From: SH-MAG3 sp035461245 | GTDB lineage: Bacteria; Gemmatimonadota; Gemmatimonadetes; Longimicrobiales; RSA9 | Length of the DNA: 64,000 nt | Assembly: GCA_035461245.1 (NCBI GenBank) | Contig: DATHVP010000130.1 | Span: 1-64,000, forward strand | Direction of reading: 5' to 3' | Shown: in pieces, positions 8,367 to 16,719 of the stretch | Layout of the letters: every line of letters starts with the position of its first letter | Position numbering within the stretch: position 1 is the first letter of the stretch | Position numbers and translations under genes: made by a program | Notes under the pieces: generated by a model | What the model was told of the DNA's origin: nothing | The model's database searches: none | The model's input: only the letters and a program-made list of their open reading frames with translations

Positions 8367-9221
8367 TCAGGCAGGGGCGGGATCGAGGGGGGCCCAGTCC
8401 TGACGCTTCGCCCAGCCGTCAAGCGTGTGCCAGTTCACCTCGCTGAACTCGCTGCGCAGCCAGCCCACGTCCGCGGTGGTATCGTGCTCGCCGAGCCAGG
8501 CACAGACGGCGGCCGCCACCGGGCTGGCTGGGGCGAACTGCTCGTCGGCAGGCTCGACGTGGCGCAGCGGCCGTCCGGTGATGCGCGCCAGGCTCGCCGC
8601 CATCTCGATGGGGGTCAGCGCGTCGGACGCGATGTCCACGCGTCGCCCGAGGAACCGCTGCCGCTGCTCCACCACGACGCGCACGAACCGGCCCAGATCC
8701 GCCGCAGCCACCTGCGGCAGCTTCCGCCCGGCCGGCATCGGCAGCAGCAACTCGCCCCGCCGCAGGCCATCCAGCCACGGCGGCGCCAGCAGGTTCTCCA
8801 TCAGGAAGCCGGGACTGACGATGGTAAAGGGCAGGTGGGACGCCTGGAGGTACCGTTCGATCTCGTGGCGGCTGTCCAGGAGCGGCGCGTGCGTGACCGT
8901 CTGCGCGCCCGGCAGCGACAGGTAGACGAAGTGGCCCACCCCCGCCCGTTGCGCCACGGTGACCAGCCGCTGCCCCTGGCACACCTCAGCCGCCACGGCC
9001 ACGACAGCGTCCATGCCGGCTACCGCCTCCGACACGCGACGTTCGTCGTCCAGGTCCGTCCACGCCAGCCGGGCGCCCCGCAGGCGCAGCGCCTCCGCCG
9101 CAGGGTGTGCCAGGTTGCGGGTCATGGCACGCACGCTGTGCCCGGCCTGCACGAGGGCGTGCGCCGCCGCACCGCCCTGCAGGCCCGTCGCTCCCACGAC
9201 GAGCACGTTCAGTGTTGCCAA
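8367..9221 (-). CDS. NmrA-like NAD(P)-binding protein
   Basis: 284-aa atypical short-chain dehydrogenase of the NmrA/HSCARG group, a Rossmann fold that often senses NAD(P) rather than catalysing a reaction. The nucleotide-binding motif VVGATGLQGG is at residues 8-17. No YxxxK catalytic pair is evident, which suits a sensor or chaperone-like role. The start appears to be TTG 9219-9221, preceded by AGGCGG at 5 nt. It lies 9 bp downstream of the L,D-transpeptidase gene, so the two probably form an operon. Confidence 0.8.
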   Translation of the reverse strand: MATLNVLVVGATGLQGGAAAHALVQAGHSVRAMTRNLAHPAAEALRLRGARLAWTDLDDERRVSEAVAGMDAVVAVAAEVCQGQRLVTVAQRAGVGHFVYLSLPGAQTVTHAPLLDSRHEIERYLQASHLPFTIVSPGFLMENLLAPPWLDGLRRGELLLPMPAGRKLPQVAAADLGRFVRVVVEQRQRFLGRRVDIASDALTPIEMAASLARITGRPLRHVEPADEQFAPASPVAAAVCAWLGEHDTTADVGWLRSEFSEVNWHTLDGWAKRQDWAPLDPAPA

Positions 9222-9230
9222 TGCGGCCGC

Positions 9231-10073
9231 CTAGTAGATGAACACGGGCGTTCCCACCGGGACCATGGAGAACAGGCGCTCCACGTCCGCGTTGTACATG
9301 CGGATACAGCCATGGCTGACCGCGTCACCGATGGATGTTTCCTGGTTCGTGCCATGGATGAGATAGCCATCACCCAGGACCAGCTTGTGGGGGCCCAGGA
9401 TGTCCGGCACCTGCCGCTGGCGCGTGCCGAACGGCGGGATGAAGACCTTGCCGTCGAAGATGATCTCGTCGCCCGGCTCGAACGCGTAGAAGTTGCCGAA
9501 CTGGTTGACCCGGCCAACGTCCTGGCCCCGGACCTCCAGCCGCGAGCCGTCCGCCAGTTCATGCTTCCTGCCGTTCTGCAGCTGCACCGCCTCCAGGTCC
9601 CGCTCCACGGCGATCTCGAAGTAGTGCCAGTCGGGCGGGACCCAGACGGGCTCACTGTCCTTCTCCAGCACACGACGCTGGCCGATGGGCGTACTGAAGA
9701 AGTACTTGCGGCCGCGATACTCGAAGCCGTCCTCCATGCCCACGGCGATGGGCGCGCGCATCACGACCACCGTGTCCCGCATGAGCCAGAGCGAGCGGCC
9801 CTCGGTGGAGACGAGGATGCGCAGGCCACGCCCGAGCACGCCGTCCCGCCACACTCGCGTGCCTTCCACCGTGCCAGGTTGCGCCAGGTCCGGCCGTTCC
9901 GGCACGGCCGCCCGCGTCCGGGCCATGGCCTCTTCCAGCGACTCGCCCGGCTCAGCCGACACGTCTGCGTCCGGCGCCGGCAGGAACACTGCCGCCTCCG
10001 GCCTGGATGCCGCACACCCTGACGCCAGGAGCGCGGCGACGGCGATGAGCGTGATCATGCGTGATGACTTCAT
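9231..10073 (-). CDS. L,D-transpeptidase (YkuD family) lipoprotein
   Basis: Peptidoglycan cross-linking or protein-anchoring enzyme of the envelope. The 280-aa product begins with a lipoprotein signal (lipobox LLASGC, about residues 15-20) and carries a C-terminal YkuD domain with HGTN followed by SHGCIRM. The catalytic Cys is at about residue 256, so the active site is complete. Start at ATG 10071-10073 with an AGGAA-type site; a longer in-frame ATG at 10220 would add a non-signal basic tail. Confidence 0.9.
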   Translation of the reverse strand: MKSSRMITLIAVAALLASGCAASRPEAAVFLPAPDADVSAEPGESLEEAMARTRAAVPERPDLAQPGTVEGTRVWRDGVLGRGLRILVSTEGRSLWLMRDTVVVMRAPIAVGMEDGFEYRGRKYFFSTPIGQRRVLEKDSEPVWVPPDWHYFEIAVERDLEAVQLQNGRKHELADGSRLEVRGQDVGRVNQFGNFYAFEPGDEIIFDGKVFIPPFGTRQRQVPDILGPHKLVLGDGYLIHGTNQETSIGDAVSHGCIRMYNADVERLFSMVPVGTPVFIY

Positions 10074-10386
10074 GTTTTCCTGCTGCTGCGGTTCACGGCT
10101 GGGCTCAGCCGGCATGGCGCGCCTGCTGAAGCGACCCCGGGCGCGCCCTGACGCACGCACCGGGCCGCACACGGTGCGTCCTGATGCAGGGACACCCGAT
10201 GACCTCTCAAGATGGCGCACAACGCCTGTAATTTCCAGAGTTTACGCGAAAAGAGCGACGGCACGCAGCGTGACAGTGTTATACGGCGCGCTCCCGGCCC
10301 GGCCTGGCTCGATTGGGGAGATGTCTGCACTGACGAGGGTTCAGGCGGCAGGCCGTGCCGGGGGCAACCCGGAATCAGGAGGAATC
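10074..10386. other. Divergent intergenic region
   Basis: 313 bp between the divergently transcribed L,D-transpeptidase and AAQQR-repeat genes; it should contain both promoters. The plus strand has an AT-richer patch (10230-10253) and a TTATAC hexamer near 10278, but no pair with consensus spacing. No gene or repeat is recognised. Confidence 0.3.
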
Positions 10387-11091
10387 ATGAAGCGAAGCTT
10401 GATCGTGGCCCTGGCCGCCAGCGCCACACTCGGCCTGTCCGCAATGGATCTCAGCGCGCAGGGCGCAGGACGTGGCAATGGCCAGGGTGCCCAGCGAGGT
10501 AACGCGCAGGCGCAGGCCGCACAGCAGCGTGCCGCGCAGCAGCGTGGCGCCCAGCAGCGGGCTGACCAGCAGCGCGCGGAGCGGCAGAGGGCCGCCCAGC
10601 AGCGCGGAGCGCAGCAGCGCGCCGACCAGCAGCGCGCGACGGAGCGCGATCGCCGGGACGGCGGCATCTTCGGCGATGTCCGGGGCACGCAGCAGGCCCG
10701 GGGCGGCAGCCCGGCGTTCTGCCGCAGCGGCGCCGGCCACCCGGTGCACGGCCGGCGCTGGTGCACGCAGAAAGGCTTTGGCCTGGGCAACGAGCGGTGG
10801 GACCGGGTGGGCGGATGGGAGGACGTCATCTTCGGCCAGCCCCGTGACCGGCGCCGCTACGACGACGGCTCCATCATGAACCGCGGCACCCTCGCCGACG
10901 TCCTGGGCGGCGTGGTCCTGGGCCGCTTCGAGGGCTACGGCCGCCAGCACGGCAGCGGACCCGTCACGGGGCAGTGGCTCACCGGTGTTGACGGCAGGAT
11001 CCTGCAACTCTACGTGGGCGGCATACCCTTCGCCCAGCTGGTGGACAGCCGTAACCGCGGCCGCGTGGACTCCGTCCTGCTGCGCCGCTGA
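10387..11091 (+). CDS. Secreted AAQQR-repeat protein of unknown function
   Basis: 234-aa exported protein. It has a Sec signal (about 1-24, ending near LSAQG), a Gln/Arg/Ala-rich tandem region of eight 5-residue units (44-83) and a folded-looking C-terminal half with FCRSGAGHPVHGRRWC followed by KGFGLG, in which two Cys may form a disulfide. The function is not recognised. The basic, glutamine-rich repeats could bind nucleic acid, anionic polymer or cell wall (inference). Start at ATG 10387 with a perfect AGGAGG site 5 nt upstream. A strong hairpin follows at 11148. Confidence 0.75.
   Translation: MKRSLIVALAASATLGLSAMDLSAQGAGRGNGQGAQRGNAQAQAAQQRAAQQRGAQQRADQQRAERQRAAQQRGAQQRADQQRATERDRRDGGIFGDVRGTQQARGGSPAFCRSGAGHPVHGRRWCTQKGFGLGNERWDRVGGWEDVIFGQPRDRRRYDDGSIMNRGTLADVLGGVVLGRFEGYGRQHGSGPVTGQWLTGVDGRILQLYVGGIPFAQLVDSRNRGRVDSVLLRR
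10516..10635 (+). repeat. In-frame 15-bp tandem repeats (AAQQR units)
   Basis: Eight 15-bp units encode AAQQR, AAQQR, GAQQR, ADQQR, AERQR, AAQQR, GAQQR, ADQQR. The trio AAQQR-GAQQR-ADQQR occurs twice, so a 45-bp higher-order duplication is overlaid on the basic unit. Confidence 0.85.
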
Positions 11092-11147
11092 GGCTGCCCG
11101 TCACGGGCGAGGCTCCGGCCGATCCCGCGAAGCACCCGCACGTGAAC

Positions 11148-11186
11148 GGTACTGCGCCCGGCGACGTGATCGCCGGGCGCAGTACC
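11148..11186 (+). terminator. Perfect 17-bp hairpin
   Basis: Arms 11148-11164 and 11170-11186 are perfectly complementary around a 5-nt loop, and a short pyrimidine run (CTTCTT) follows about 10 nt later. It lies 56 bp after the AAQQR gene and just before the response-regulator promoter, so it probably insulates the two. Confidence 0.7.
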
Positions 11187-11222
11187 GCGTCCGTGCTTCT
11201 TCCGCAGACGGGAACCGCGCCC

Positions 11223-11228
11223 TATCAT
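11223..11228 (+). promoter_or_regulatory. -10 hexamer of a probable leaderless promoter
   Basis: TATCAT ends 6 nt before the ATG at 11235, which would put the transcription start at or next to the start codon. No ribosome-binding site is present, which fits a leaderless mRNA. The -35 is not clear. Confidence 0.45.
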
Positions 11229-11234
11229 TCCCGC

Positions 11235-11915
11235 ATGAAACTGCTTGTCATTGACGACGACCCACTCATCATAGAATTCGTCCGGCGCGGGCTCCAGGAA
11301 GACGGCTACACCGTGGACTCTGCGGTGACCGGCAGCGAGGGCCTGCTCTGTGCCCGGGTGGGGAAATACGACGCCGTCATACTCGACGTCGGGCTGCCCG
11401 ATGCATCCGGGTTCGACATTGCCCGCGCCATGCGCCGGGAGGCGGACGCCACGCCCATCCTCATGCTCACCGCCCGGACCGGCACCGACAACCTGGTGGC
11501 CGGCCTGGATTCCGGCGCCGACGACTACCTGACCAAGCCGTTCGACCTGCGGGAACTGCGCGCGCGCCTGCGTGCACTCACCCGGCGCGGCGGCTCCAGT
11601 CGCACCGAGGAAATCATCATCGGCGCCCTCGAACTCGACCGCGTCAACCACGAGGTCCGCATCGGCGACAGGACGCTCCGGCTGACACCCAAGGAATACC
11701 GGTTGCTCGAGTACTTCATGCTCAGGGAAGGTGAAGTGGTTTCCCGCAGCGAACTGCTGGAGAAGGTCTGGGAGATGCACTTCGATCCCCAGTCCAACAT
11801 CGTTGATGTGCACGTGGCAAGACTGCGCAGCAAGCTCCGCAAGCACCAGGCGGTGCCCCAGCTCGAGACCGTCAGAGGCTTCGGGTTCCGACTCGTGGAT
11901 CCCATGGCGCCCTGA
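11235..11915 (+). CDS. Orphan OmpR/PhoB-family response regulator
   Basis: 226-aa transcription regulator. The receiver domain (1-118) has the acidic pocket DDD at 7-9, the phospho-acceptor Asp51 (ILDVGLPD) and Lys101 (LTKPFD). The C-terminal winged helix (about 130-222) has LTPKEYRLLEYFM, VDVHVARLRSKLRK and TVRGFGFRL, typical of proteins that bind tandem direct repeats at 11-bp spacing. No histidine kinase lies beside it; the only kinase in the window is of LytS type, which pairs with the LytTR regulator. It converges with the pilus-side gene at 11958 (42 bp apart), making it a candidate for the Pho-box-like arrays in that locus (inference). Confidence 0.93.
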   Translation: MKLLVIDDDPLIIEFVRRGLQEDGYTVDSAVTGSEGLLCARVGKYDAVILDVGLPDASGFDIARAMRREADATPILMLTARTGTDNLVAGLDSGADDYLTKPFDLRELRARLRALTRRGGSSRTEEIIIGALELDRVNHEVRIGDRTLRLTPKEYRLLEYFMLREGEVVSRSELLEKVWEMHFDPQSNIVDVHVARLRSKLRKHQAVPQLETVRGFGFRLVDPMAP

Positions 11916-11957
11916 ACGCTCTCGCCCCGAACGCTGCCACCCGGCCTGGACGCAGGG

Positions 11958-12371
11958 CTACGAGTTCGAGGCGATCACCCGCACCAGGACCAGGCCCCCA
12001 GCGCCATGATCGACCCGACCGACCCCTCCCTCCAGAACGTCAACCAGCTCCACCCCGATTGACCCGGCGCCCTGCGACCACTCGACGCCGTCCCCGGTCA
12101 GCCGCCACGAGCCGTTGTACGACGTGGATTGCGGCTCGACAACCGCTCGACCCAGCCACACCCGTTCCACCACGCGGCCAGCCGCCCCGCCGTCGGGAAC
12201 GGACACCGTAAACATGATGGCTCCGGCCTCTGCCGCATGCCACTGCACCTCCAGTGCAGGTACTGCAAAGGCCTCGACGACAACTGCCGAGACGCCCACG
12301 GTATGCTGCCCCGTTGCGCCCGTTACCAGCGCCGCCGTCATCAACCCCGCTATTGCGAAACTGCGGATCAC
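11958..12371 (-). CDS. Small secreted protein downstream of the usher
   Basis: 137-aa exported protein of unknown function. The signal peptide covers about 1-23 (RSFAIAGLMTAALVTGATG). The mature part is a Val/Gly-rich beta-type sequence with no cysteines. The start is taken as GTG 12369-12371 because GGGGAGAGG lies just upstream; the in-frame ATG at 12410 adds an unconserved tail. It follows the usher on the same strand after 228 bp containing two palindromes, so it may have its own promoter. A role as an accessory protein of the fibre locus is only suggested by position. Confidence 0.55.
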   Translation of the reverse strand: MIRSFAIAGLMTAALVTGATGQHTVGVSAVVVEAFAVPALEVQWHAAEAGAIMFTVSVPDGGAAGRVVERVWLGRAVVEPQSTSYNGSWRLTGDGVEWSQGAGSIGVELVDVLEGGVGRVDHGAGGLVLVRVIASNS

Positions 12372-12498
12372 GTGCCTCTCCCCAGGATGAGTCACGTGCC
12401 TCAGGGGCAAGGCTGATACCGCCGGGACAGGAACCGCTAACTAATGCAATGACAACTCGTTGGCAGCGTCACCACCATATCTGCGACACGGCCTGACT

Positions 12499-12513
12499 GT
12501 CCGGATTCCGGAC
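12499..12513. promoter_or_regulatory. 15-bp palindrome, possible operator
   Basis: GTCCGGATTCCGGAC is a perfect odd-centred dyad, 128 bp upstream of the small secreted-protein gene. The one-base centre favours a protein site over an RNA hairpin. It pairs with a second dyad at 12578-12592. Confidence 0.35.
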
Positions 12514-12577
12514 TCGTATCCTCCGCCGCGCCGGAAAGTGCGCCGGGCGTGATACATCGCCGACCACAGGCACGGAA

Positions 12578-12592
12578 TCGGACAGTGTCCGA
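12578..12592. promoter_or_regulatory. Second 15-bp palindrome
   Basis: TCGGACAGTGTCCGA is a perfect odd-centred dyad 8 bp beyond the usher stop codon, sharing the TCCG half-site core with the dyad at 12499. Confidence 0.35.
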
Positions 12593-12599
12593 ATATCGG

Positions 12600-15242
12600 T
12601 CAGGATGTCGTGGGGACGAGGCGGACGGGTGGCAGCTCCACGACGGGATTGTCGCCGGTGGCGGGGACGACGAACTCCAGGGACGCCGGTTCCGGGCGAG
12701 CGCGCAGAGCGTCGAGGGAAGACGGCGCGATTTCCAGGCGGTAGCGTCCGGGCCGGACGCGGCTGATGTAGAACTGGCCGTCACTGAAGGTGCGGGCGGA
12801 AGCGGACTCACCGGACTCGACGTCGGTGATGAGGAGAGCGATGCCGCCGGCCGTGGGGATGCCGGTCCCGGCGATTACGGTGCCGATCAGTTCCCGGGTC
12901 CTGACGAGTGGTACGTCAACGCGCAGGGCGTGGTTGGGCACGGGCCGAACGCGGATGACGGGAACGGCGGACGCCCAGGATGGATCGGGAATGCGGGCGG
13001 AGTCAACGGCCAGCGCGGTCACGGCGTACGGCTGGATCCCCCAGACGGAGAAACGGCCGAGGCTGTCTGCGACGACGGGAATGCCTCCGGCGACGAGGGC
13101 GGCTCCGGGTACGACGTCGTCGCCCTCGGAAAAGGTGCCGTCTCCGTCCTGGTCCACATACACGACACCGGCGATGCCCGCGTATCCGGACAGGGTGCTG
13201 GCGCGGGTGGTGAAATTGCCCAGCGGGTCATTGGCGGTACTGCCGCTGACGGTGATGGCTGTGGTCGCGCCGGGGCGACCGGTGGTGGCGCGGACGGTGG
13301 ACATGGTGCCGCCGGTGCGGGCGATCCAGCCGAGGCTGATGCCCGGCCGCCGGTTCTCGTGGCTCCATGAGAAGCCGGCACTGAGGACATGGGCAGGGGC
13401 TGGCTGCAGCGAACCTCCGAACTCGAAGATGCGGAAGCCATGGCCGTCGCCGGCGATGGTGAGGTTGATGAGGGGCCGGATGGCCCGCGCCCGGGCAGCA
13501 CCGGCGGCGACGAAGGAGGTACGGACCCCGAGCAGGTGGGGGCGATGGGCCAGGCGTTCGTGCTCGTAGCGCAATTCGGTGAAGCCGGCCCGCATGCCCA
13601 CACCGGCGGTGGCCCGCCAGCGCTCGAGGCCACGGTCGTCGGAGCCCATGGCACCGGCTGTCAGACGCAGGCTGTGGATGGGCAGGCGGCCAGCAAAGCC
13701 GGCCGGACTGCCGGGCGCGCGGCGGATGCGCTCGTCCCAGGTCAGTTCGGTATCCCAGCGGGCCAGCCCGGCGGGGACCACGGACACGGCGCCGAAGCCG
13801 GGGCGGGAACGACTCGCCCGGGCGCGCAGCACTGAACCGTCGCGGGGATACAGTCCGAGGGTGGCCGAGCTGAGGGCATCGGGCATGACCTGCAGTTCAC
13901 CGGTCAGGTCGGTCCCCGTGGTGAAGCTGGACACGGCGTACGGCCGGGCCCGTGAGCCGGCGGAGTCCGCGACGTATTCGACACCGCCGCCGACGGTCAG
14001 GAACGACGTCGCCCCCAGTCGAGCGTCCGCGTGGGCGAACGTCTCGCAAGTGCGACCCTCACAGCGGCCAGCGGCGACGACGTACTCGAACCGGTGCCGT
14101 GGCAGCAGTGAGACGGGCGCCTGATAGAGCAGCGTCGTGACCACCTCCTCCCCGGCGGGTCCCAGCAGCCGGACCTGGACCGGCGTCGTACCACTGCGCA
14201 GGGGGATACTGACGCCGTCCCGGTCCCCGGGCTCGGAAAAGCCCAGCAGGTGGTTGCCCTGGAACACCTCGTATTCCCAGCCCGTGGGCAGGTCCGGCCG
14301 CAGCACGATGTCGCCGGTCACGGTGCCGGGATGAAAGGGCCGATTCCCGAGCTCGACACCGCGCACGAAACGGGAGAAGACGCCGGAGGTGGTGATGTTA
14401 CCCGCGCGCACCTGGGAGACCAGGCGGCTGCGGGGGAACACCCGATGGTAGCGGAGGACGCCGTCGCGGAACGGGTTGCTGGTAATACGGTCCATGTCGA
14501 GGCCGAAACCGACGGCCAGGTCGCCGCCCAGCACGGCGCTGCTGAGCCGGGTGCGGGCCGAAGTGCGGCTGCCGGGGTCCAGGCCAACCGTGGACACCTC
14601 CCAGTCCAGAACGCCTGCGCCTGTTTTTGCCAGGTAGCGCACGGAATCGTGGGCCTCTGCCACCGCATGACGCTGATGGGCCAGCAGCATGGCGCGCCGC
14701 TGCTCGGCGATGACGCGCTGCTGTGCCGGCAGAGCCGTCCGGCGGGTGACGATCCATGTCAGGGAGGCGGCGTGGAAGGACAGCTCGGCCTCCAGCATGG
14801 CGGCGAGCCGGTCCGCCCGCAGGTAGACTTCGCCGCCACGTGCAATGATCTCGGCGGGCGCCAGGTTCTCCACCACCGGTCCGATGGTGAGCGTTCCGGC
14901 GCGGGTGTCGAGCACCACCCGGACGCCGTCCAGGCCGGGGATGGCGGTCGTTTCACCATCCGTCCGGGGGACATACCCGAAGTGCCGGAGCAGCTGCTGC
15001 ACGGGCAGCAGCATGGTTCCCGACGAGTCCACGAGGACGATGACGGTGATGGGGGCGAGGCGCTCGGCGACGACCTCGACGATACCTTCCTCAAACACGG
15101 GCGGGACCGGCACCTGGGCGTGCAGCAGGCGCTGGGGCAGCAGCGCCACCATCGACCCTGCGAGCAACGGGACCAGCGCCCTGATGCCGAGGGCGGCAAC
15201 GGCGGGAAGGCGTCCCCGCAGCAGCCACCTCCTCCGATGCAT
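12600..15242 (-). CDS. Usher-like outer-membrane fibre assembly protein
   Basis: 880-aa exported protein, probably the outer-membrane channel that assembles the subunits encoded upstream. A signal peptide ends near residue 42. Residues about 45-200 form a soluble domain (two LPVQQLL/VYLRADRLAAML-like blocks, recalling copper-amine-oxidase N-type folds) instead of the usual usher N-terminal domain. Next comes a long beta-rich region with the usher-like signature GWEYEVFQGNHLLGF and LRSGTTPVQVRLLGPAG. The C-terminus has two carboxypeptidase-regulatory/SdrD-B-like beta-sandwich units (about 720-790, with YVDQDGDGTFSEGDDVVPGA, and 800-870). It starts 3 bp after the chaperone gene. The family is inferred from context and beta pattern; it is clearly divergent from the Pap/Fim type. 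Confidence 0.75.
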   Translation of the reverse strand: MHRRRWLLRGRLPAVAALGIRALVPLLAGSMVALLPQRLLHAQVPVPPVFEEGIVEVVAERLAPITVIVLVDSSGTMLLPVQQLLRHFGYVPRTDGETTAIPGLDGVRVVLDTRAGTLTIGPVVENLAPAEIIARGGEVYLRADRLAAMLEAELSFHAASLTWIVTRRTALPAQQRVIAEQRRAMLLAHQRHAVAEAHDSVRYLAKTGAGVLDWEVSTVGLDPGSRTSARTRLSSAVLGGDLAVGFGLDMDRITSNPFRDGVLRYHRVFPRSRLVSQVRAGNITTSGVFSRFVRGVELGNRPFHPGTVTGDIVLRPDLPTGWEYEVFQGNHLLGFSEPGDRDGVSIPLRSGTTPVQVRLLGPAGEEVVTTLLYQAPVSLLPRHRFEYVVAAGRCEGRTCETFAHADARLGATSFLTVGGGVEYVADSAGSRARPYAVSSFTTGTDLTGELQVMPDALSSATLGLYPRDGSVLRARASRSRPGFGAVSVVPAGLARWDTELTWDERIRRAPGSPAGFAGRLPIHSLRLTAGAMGSDDRGLERWRATAGVGMRAGFTELRYEHERLAHRPHLLGVRTSFVAAGAARARAIRPLINLTIAGDGHGFRIFEFGGSLQPAPAHVLSAGFSWSHENRRPGISLGWIARTGGTMSTVRATTGRPGATTAITVSGSTANDPLGNFTTRASTLSGYAGIAGVVYVDQDGDGTFSEGDDVVPGAALVAGGIPVVADSLGRFSVWGIQPYAVTALAVDSARIPDPSWASAVPVIRVRPVPNHALRVDVPLVRTRELIGTVIAGTGIPTAGGIALLITDVESGESASARTFSDGQFYISRVRPGRYRLEIAPSSLDALRARPEPASLEFVVPATGDNPVVELPPVRLVPTTS

Positions 15243-15245
15243 CCG

Positions 15246-16145
15246 CTACCTCAGGTCTGTCGTGCCGGTCACGGTCGGTGCCGTGATGATGTTGGACTGT
15301 CCGAGTTCGGGGCGTTCCGTTTCAAGGGCGTAGCGGATGCGCACGGCGCCGTCAGCGTCAGGGAAGACGAAGCGGCGGCGCAGGGAACGATAGACGGAGA
15401 TGACGTCCTCCTGCTCCGCGACGACGCGGTCGGAGGCGTCCAGCGCCTGCACACGGATCCGGCCGAGCCAGGCGGCCTCGCCGCGGCGGCTCACGTCCAG
15501 GGTGAACTGGAGTCCACCATCCGTGCGGACCAGGTCCGCGTCGGTCACGTCCAGGCCGGTGGTGACGCGACCCTTCCGGTAGTTCAGCGACGCCACGACG
15601 ATGGTGCGCATGGTGATGGCCACCCGCACGTCCTGCTGGACCTGCTGCTCGACGGGCGGCCGGCCGCCGGTGGCGGTGATGAGGATGCGAGACCAGAACT
15701 CGCCGTCGGGCAGGTCCGCCGGCGGCTGCGCCAGGATCCTCACGACCTGCTGCTGGCCGGGCTCCAGTACCAGCCGGCGCGGGAACGCACGCAGCCATTC
15801 CGTTGCTGAGGGCTCGCCGTCGGGCGCCTGCTCGTACAGCGGCACGGAAACGTCGCCGGCACTGTCGGAAACCGGGTAGCCAAAGGCGAACGTGATGTCG
15901 ATCTCCTCCGGCAGCGGGTTCGGGTTGTAGAGGGTGATGGTCCCGGTGCGCGTGGTGTGGTCCATGAATATGGACATGGGGCTGACGGAGACAGCCCGCG
16001 CCCACACGGCGGACAGGGCCGTCAGCATGACCACCGTCCCCGCAGCGGCCAGGCGCGTCCGGCGCCGGGCAGCCGGCCGGAGTGCCGGCGTATCACCCGC
16101 TTCCGGCGCTTCCGGCGCCACCGCCCTCATTGCATCCTCGTGCAT
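15246..16145 (-). CDS. PapD-like periplasmic fibre chaperone
   Basis: 299-aa exported chaperone with the two-immunoglobulin-domain pattern of pilus chaperones. After an N-terminal hydrophobic segment (about 29-50) comes VSPMSIFMDHTTRTGTITL (G1-like strand), then RRLVLEPGQQQVVRIL, the basic/hydrophobic strand typical of subunit-binding chaperones. The second domain (about 190-299) is beta-rich. It should hold and donate the subunits encoded at 16157-18656 by donor-strand complementation (family knowledge). It lies 11 bp after the DUF4402-like subunit gene and 3 bp before the usher gene. Confidence 0.8.
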   Translation of the reverse strand: MHEDAMRAVAPEAPEAGDTPALRPAARRRTRLAAAGTVVMLTALSAVWARAVSVSPMSIFMDHTTRTGTITLYNPNPLPEEIDITFAFGYPVSDSAGDVSVPLYEQAPDGEPSATEWLRAFPRRLVLEPGQQQVVRILAQPPADLPDGEFWSRILITATGGRPPVEQQVQQDVRVAITMRTIVVASLNYRKGRVTTGLDVTDADLVRTDGGLQFTLDVSRRGEAAWLGRIRVQALDASDRVVAEQEDVISVYRSLRRRFVFPDADGAVRIRYALETERPELGQSNIITAPTVTGTTDLR

Positions 16146-16156
16146 CGCCAGCTCCG

Positions 16157-16642
16157 TCAGGTTCCTGTTGGGACGATCATCATGATGATGGTCGCCGAGT
16201 ACGAGCCCGCGGGCGTGCCCGGTGCGGGCTGGGCAGTGCCGCCCAGGTAGATGCGAGCGTCGCTGTCGGCCGGATTGATGTGGATGCTGACTCCGGCCGC
16301 CGGGTCGAACGTGGTCACGCGGTGCCGGATCTCCACCCGGCCGTCGCTGTCACCGAAAGCGACGGGGACGGCCGCGCCGTGCACCTCCACGAGATGAGAC
16401 GGCAGCTGGAACGTGATGGCGTAACGACCGCGGGTGGCGACAGTATAAGCCGCGCGCCGCGCCACGTCGGTGGGTACGACGGTCATGGGCACGCCGGGCG
16501 TGAGCAGGCCGAAGTCGAGTTGCTGGTCCGCCGTGACCAGGACCTGAGACAGGGCCGGAGCACTGGATGCACCTGAGGCCACGACGCCCGCGAGCACCAG
16601 CCATGCAGTGCGCGGCAGTCGTGACCTCCTGCCAACCGTCAT
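16157..16642 (-). CDS. DUF4402-like fibre subunit
   Basis: 161-aa exported protein (signal about 1-33, ending ALSQ). The mature part fits the DUF4402/spore-coat-U-like pilin pattern: LDFGLLTPGVPMTV near the N-terminus, ITFQLPSHL in the middle, and a terminal IYLGGTAQPAPGTPAGSYSA beta-strand pair. ATG 16642 is preferred (GGGGTC 8 nt upstream); ATG 16660 is possible. Immediately upstream of the chaperone gene, so probably the subunit closest to the assembly machinery in gene order. Confidence 0.75.
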   Translation of the reverse strand: MTVGRRSRLPRTAWLVLAGVVASGASSAPALSQVLVTADQQLDFGLLTPGVPMTVVPTDVARRAAYTVATRGRYAITFQLPSHLVEVHGAAVPVAFGDSDGRVEIRHRVTTFDPAAGVSIHINPADSDARIYLGGTAQPAPGTPAGSYSATIIMMIVPTGT

Positions 16643-16719
16643 CGGTTCGACCCCAGTCATGGGCGTGTGCTACACCCGGGCGTGGCGGGTGTGCCCGGCC
16701 GCCATACCACCCTGCCCCG

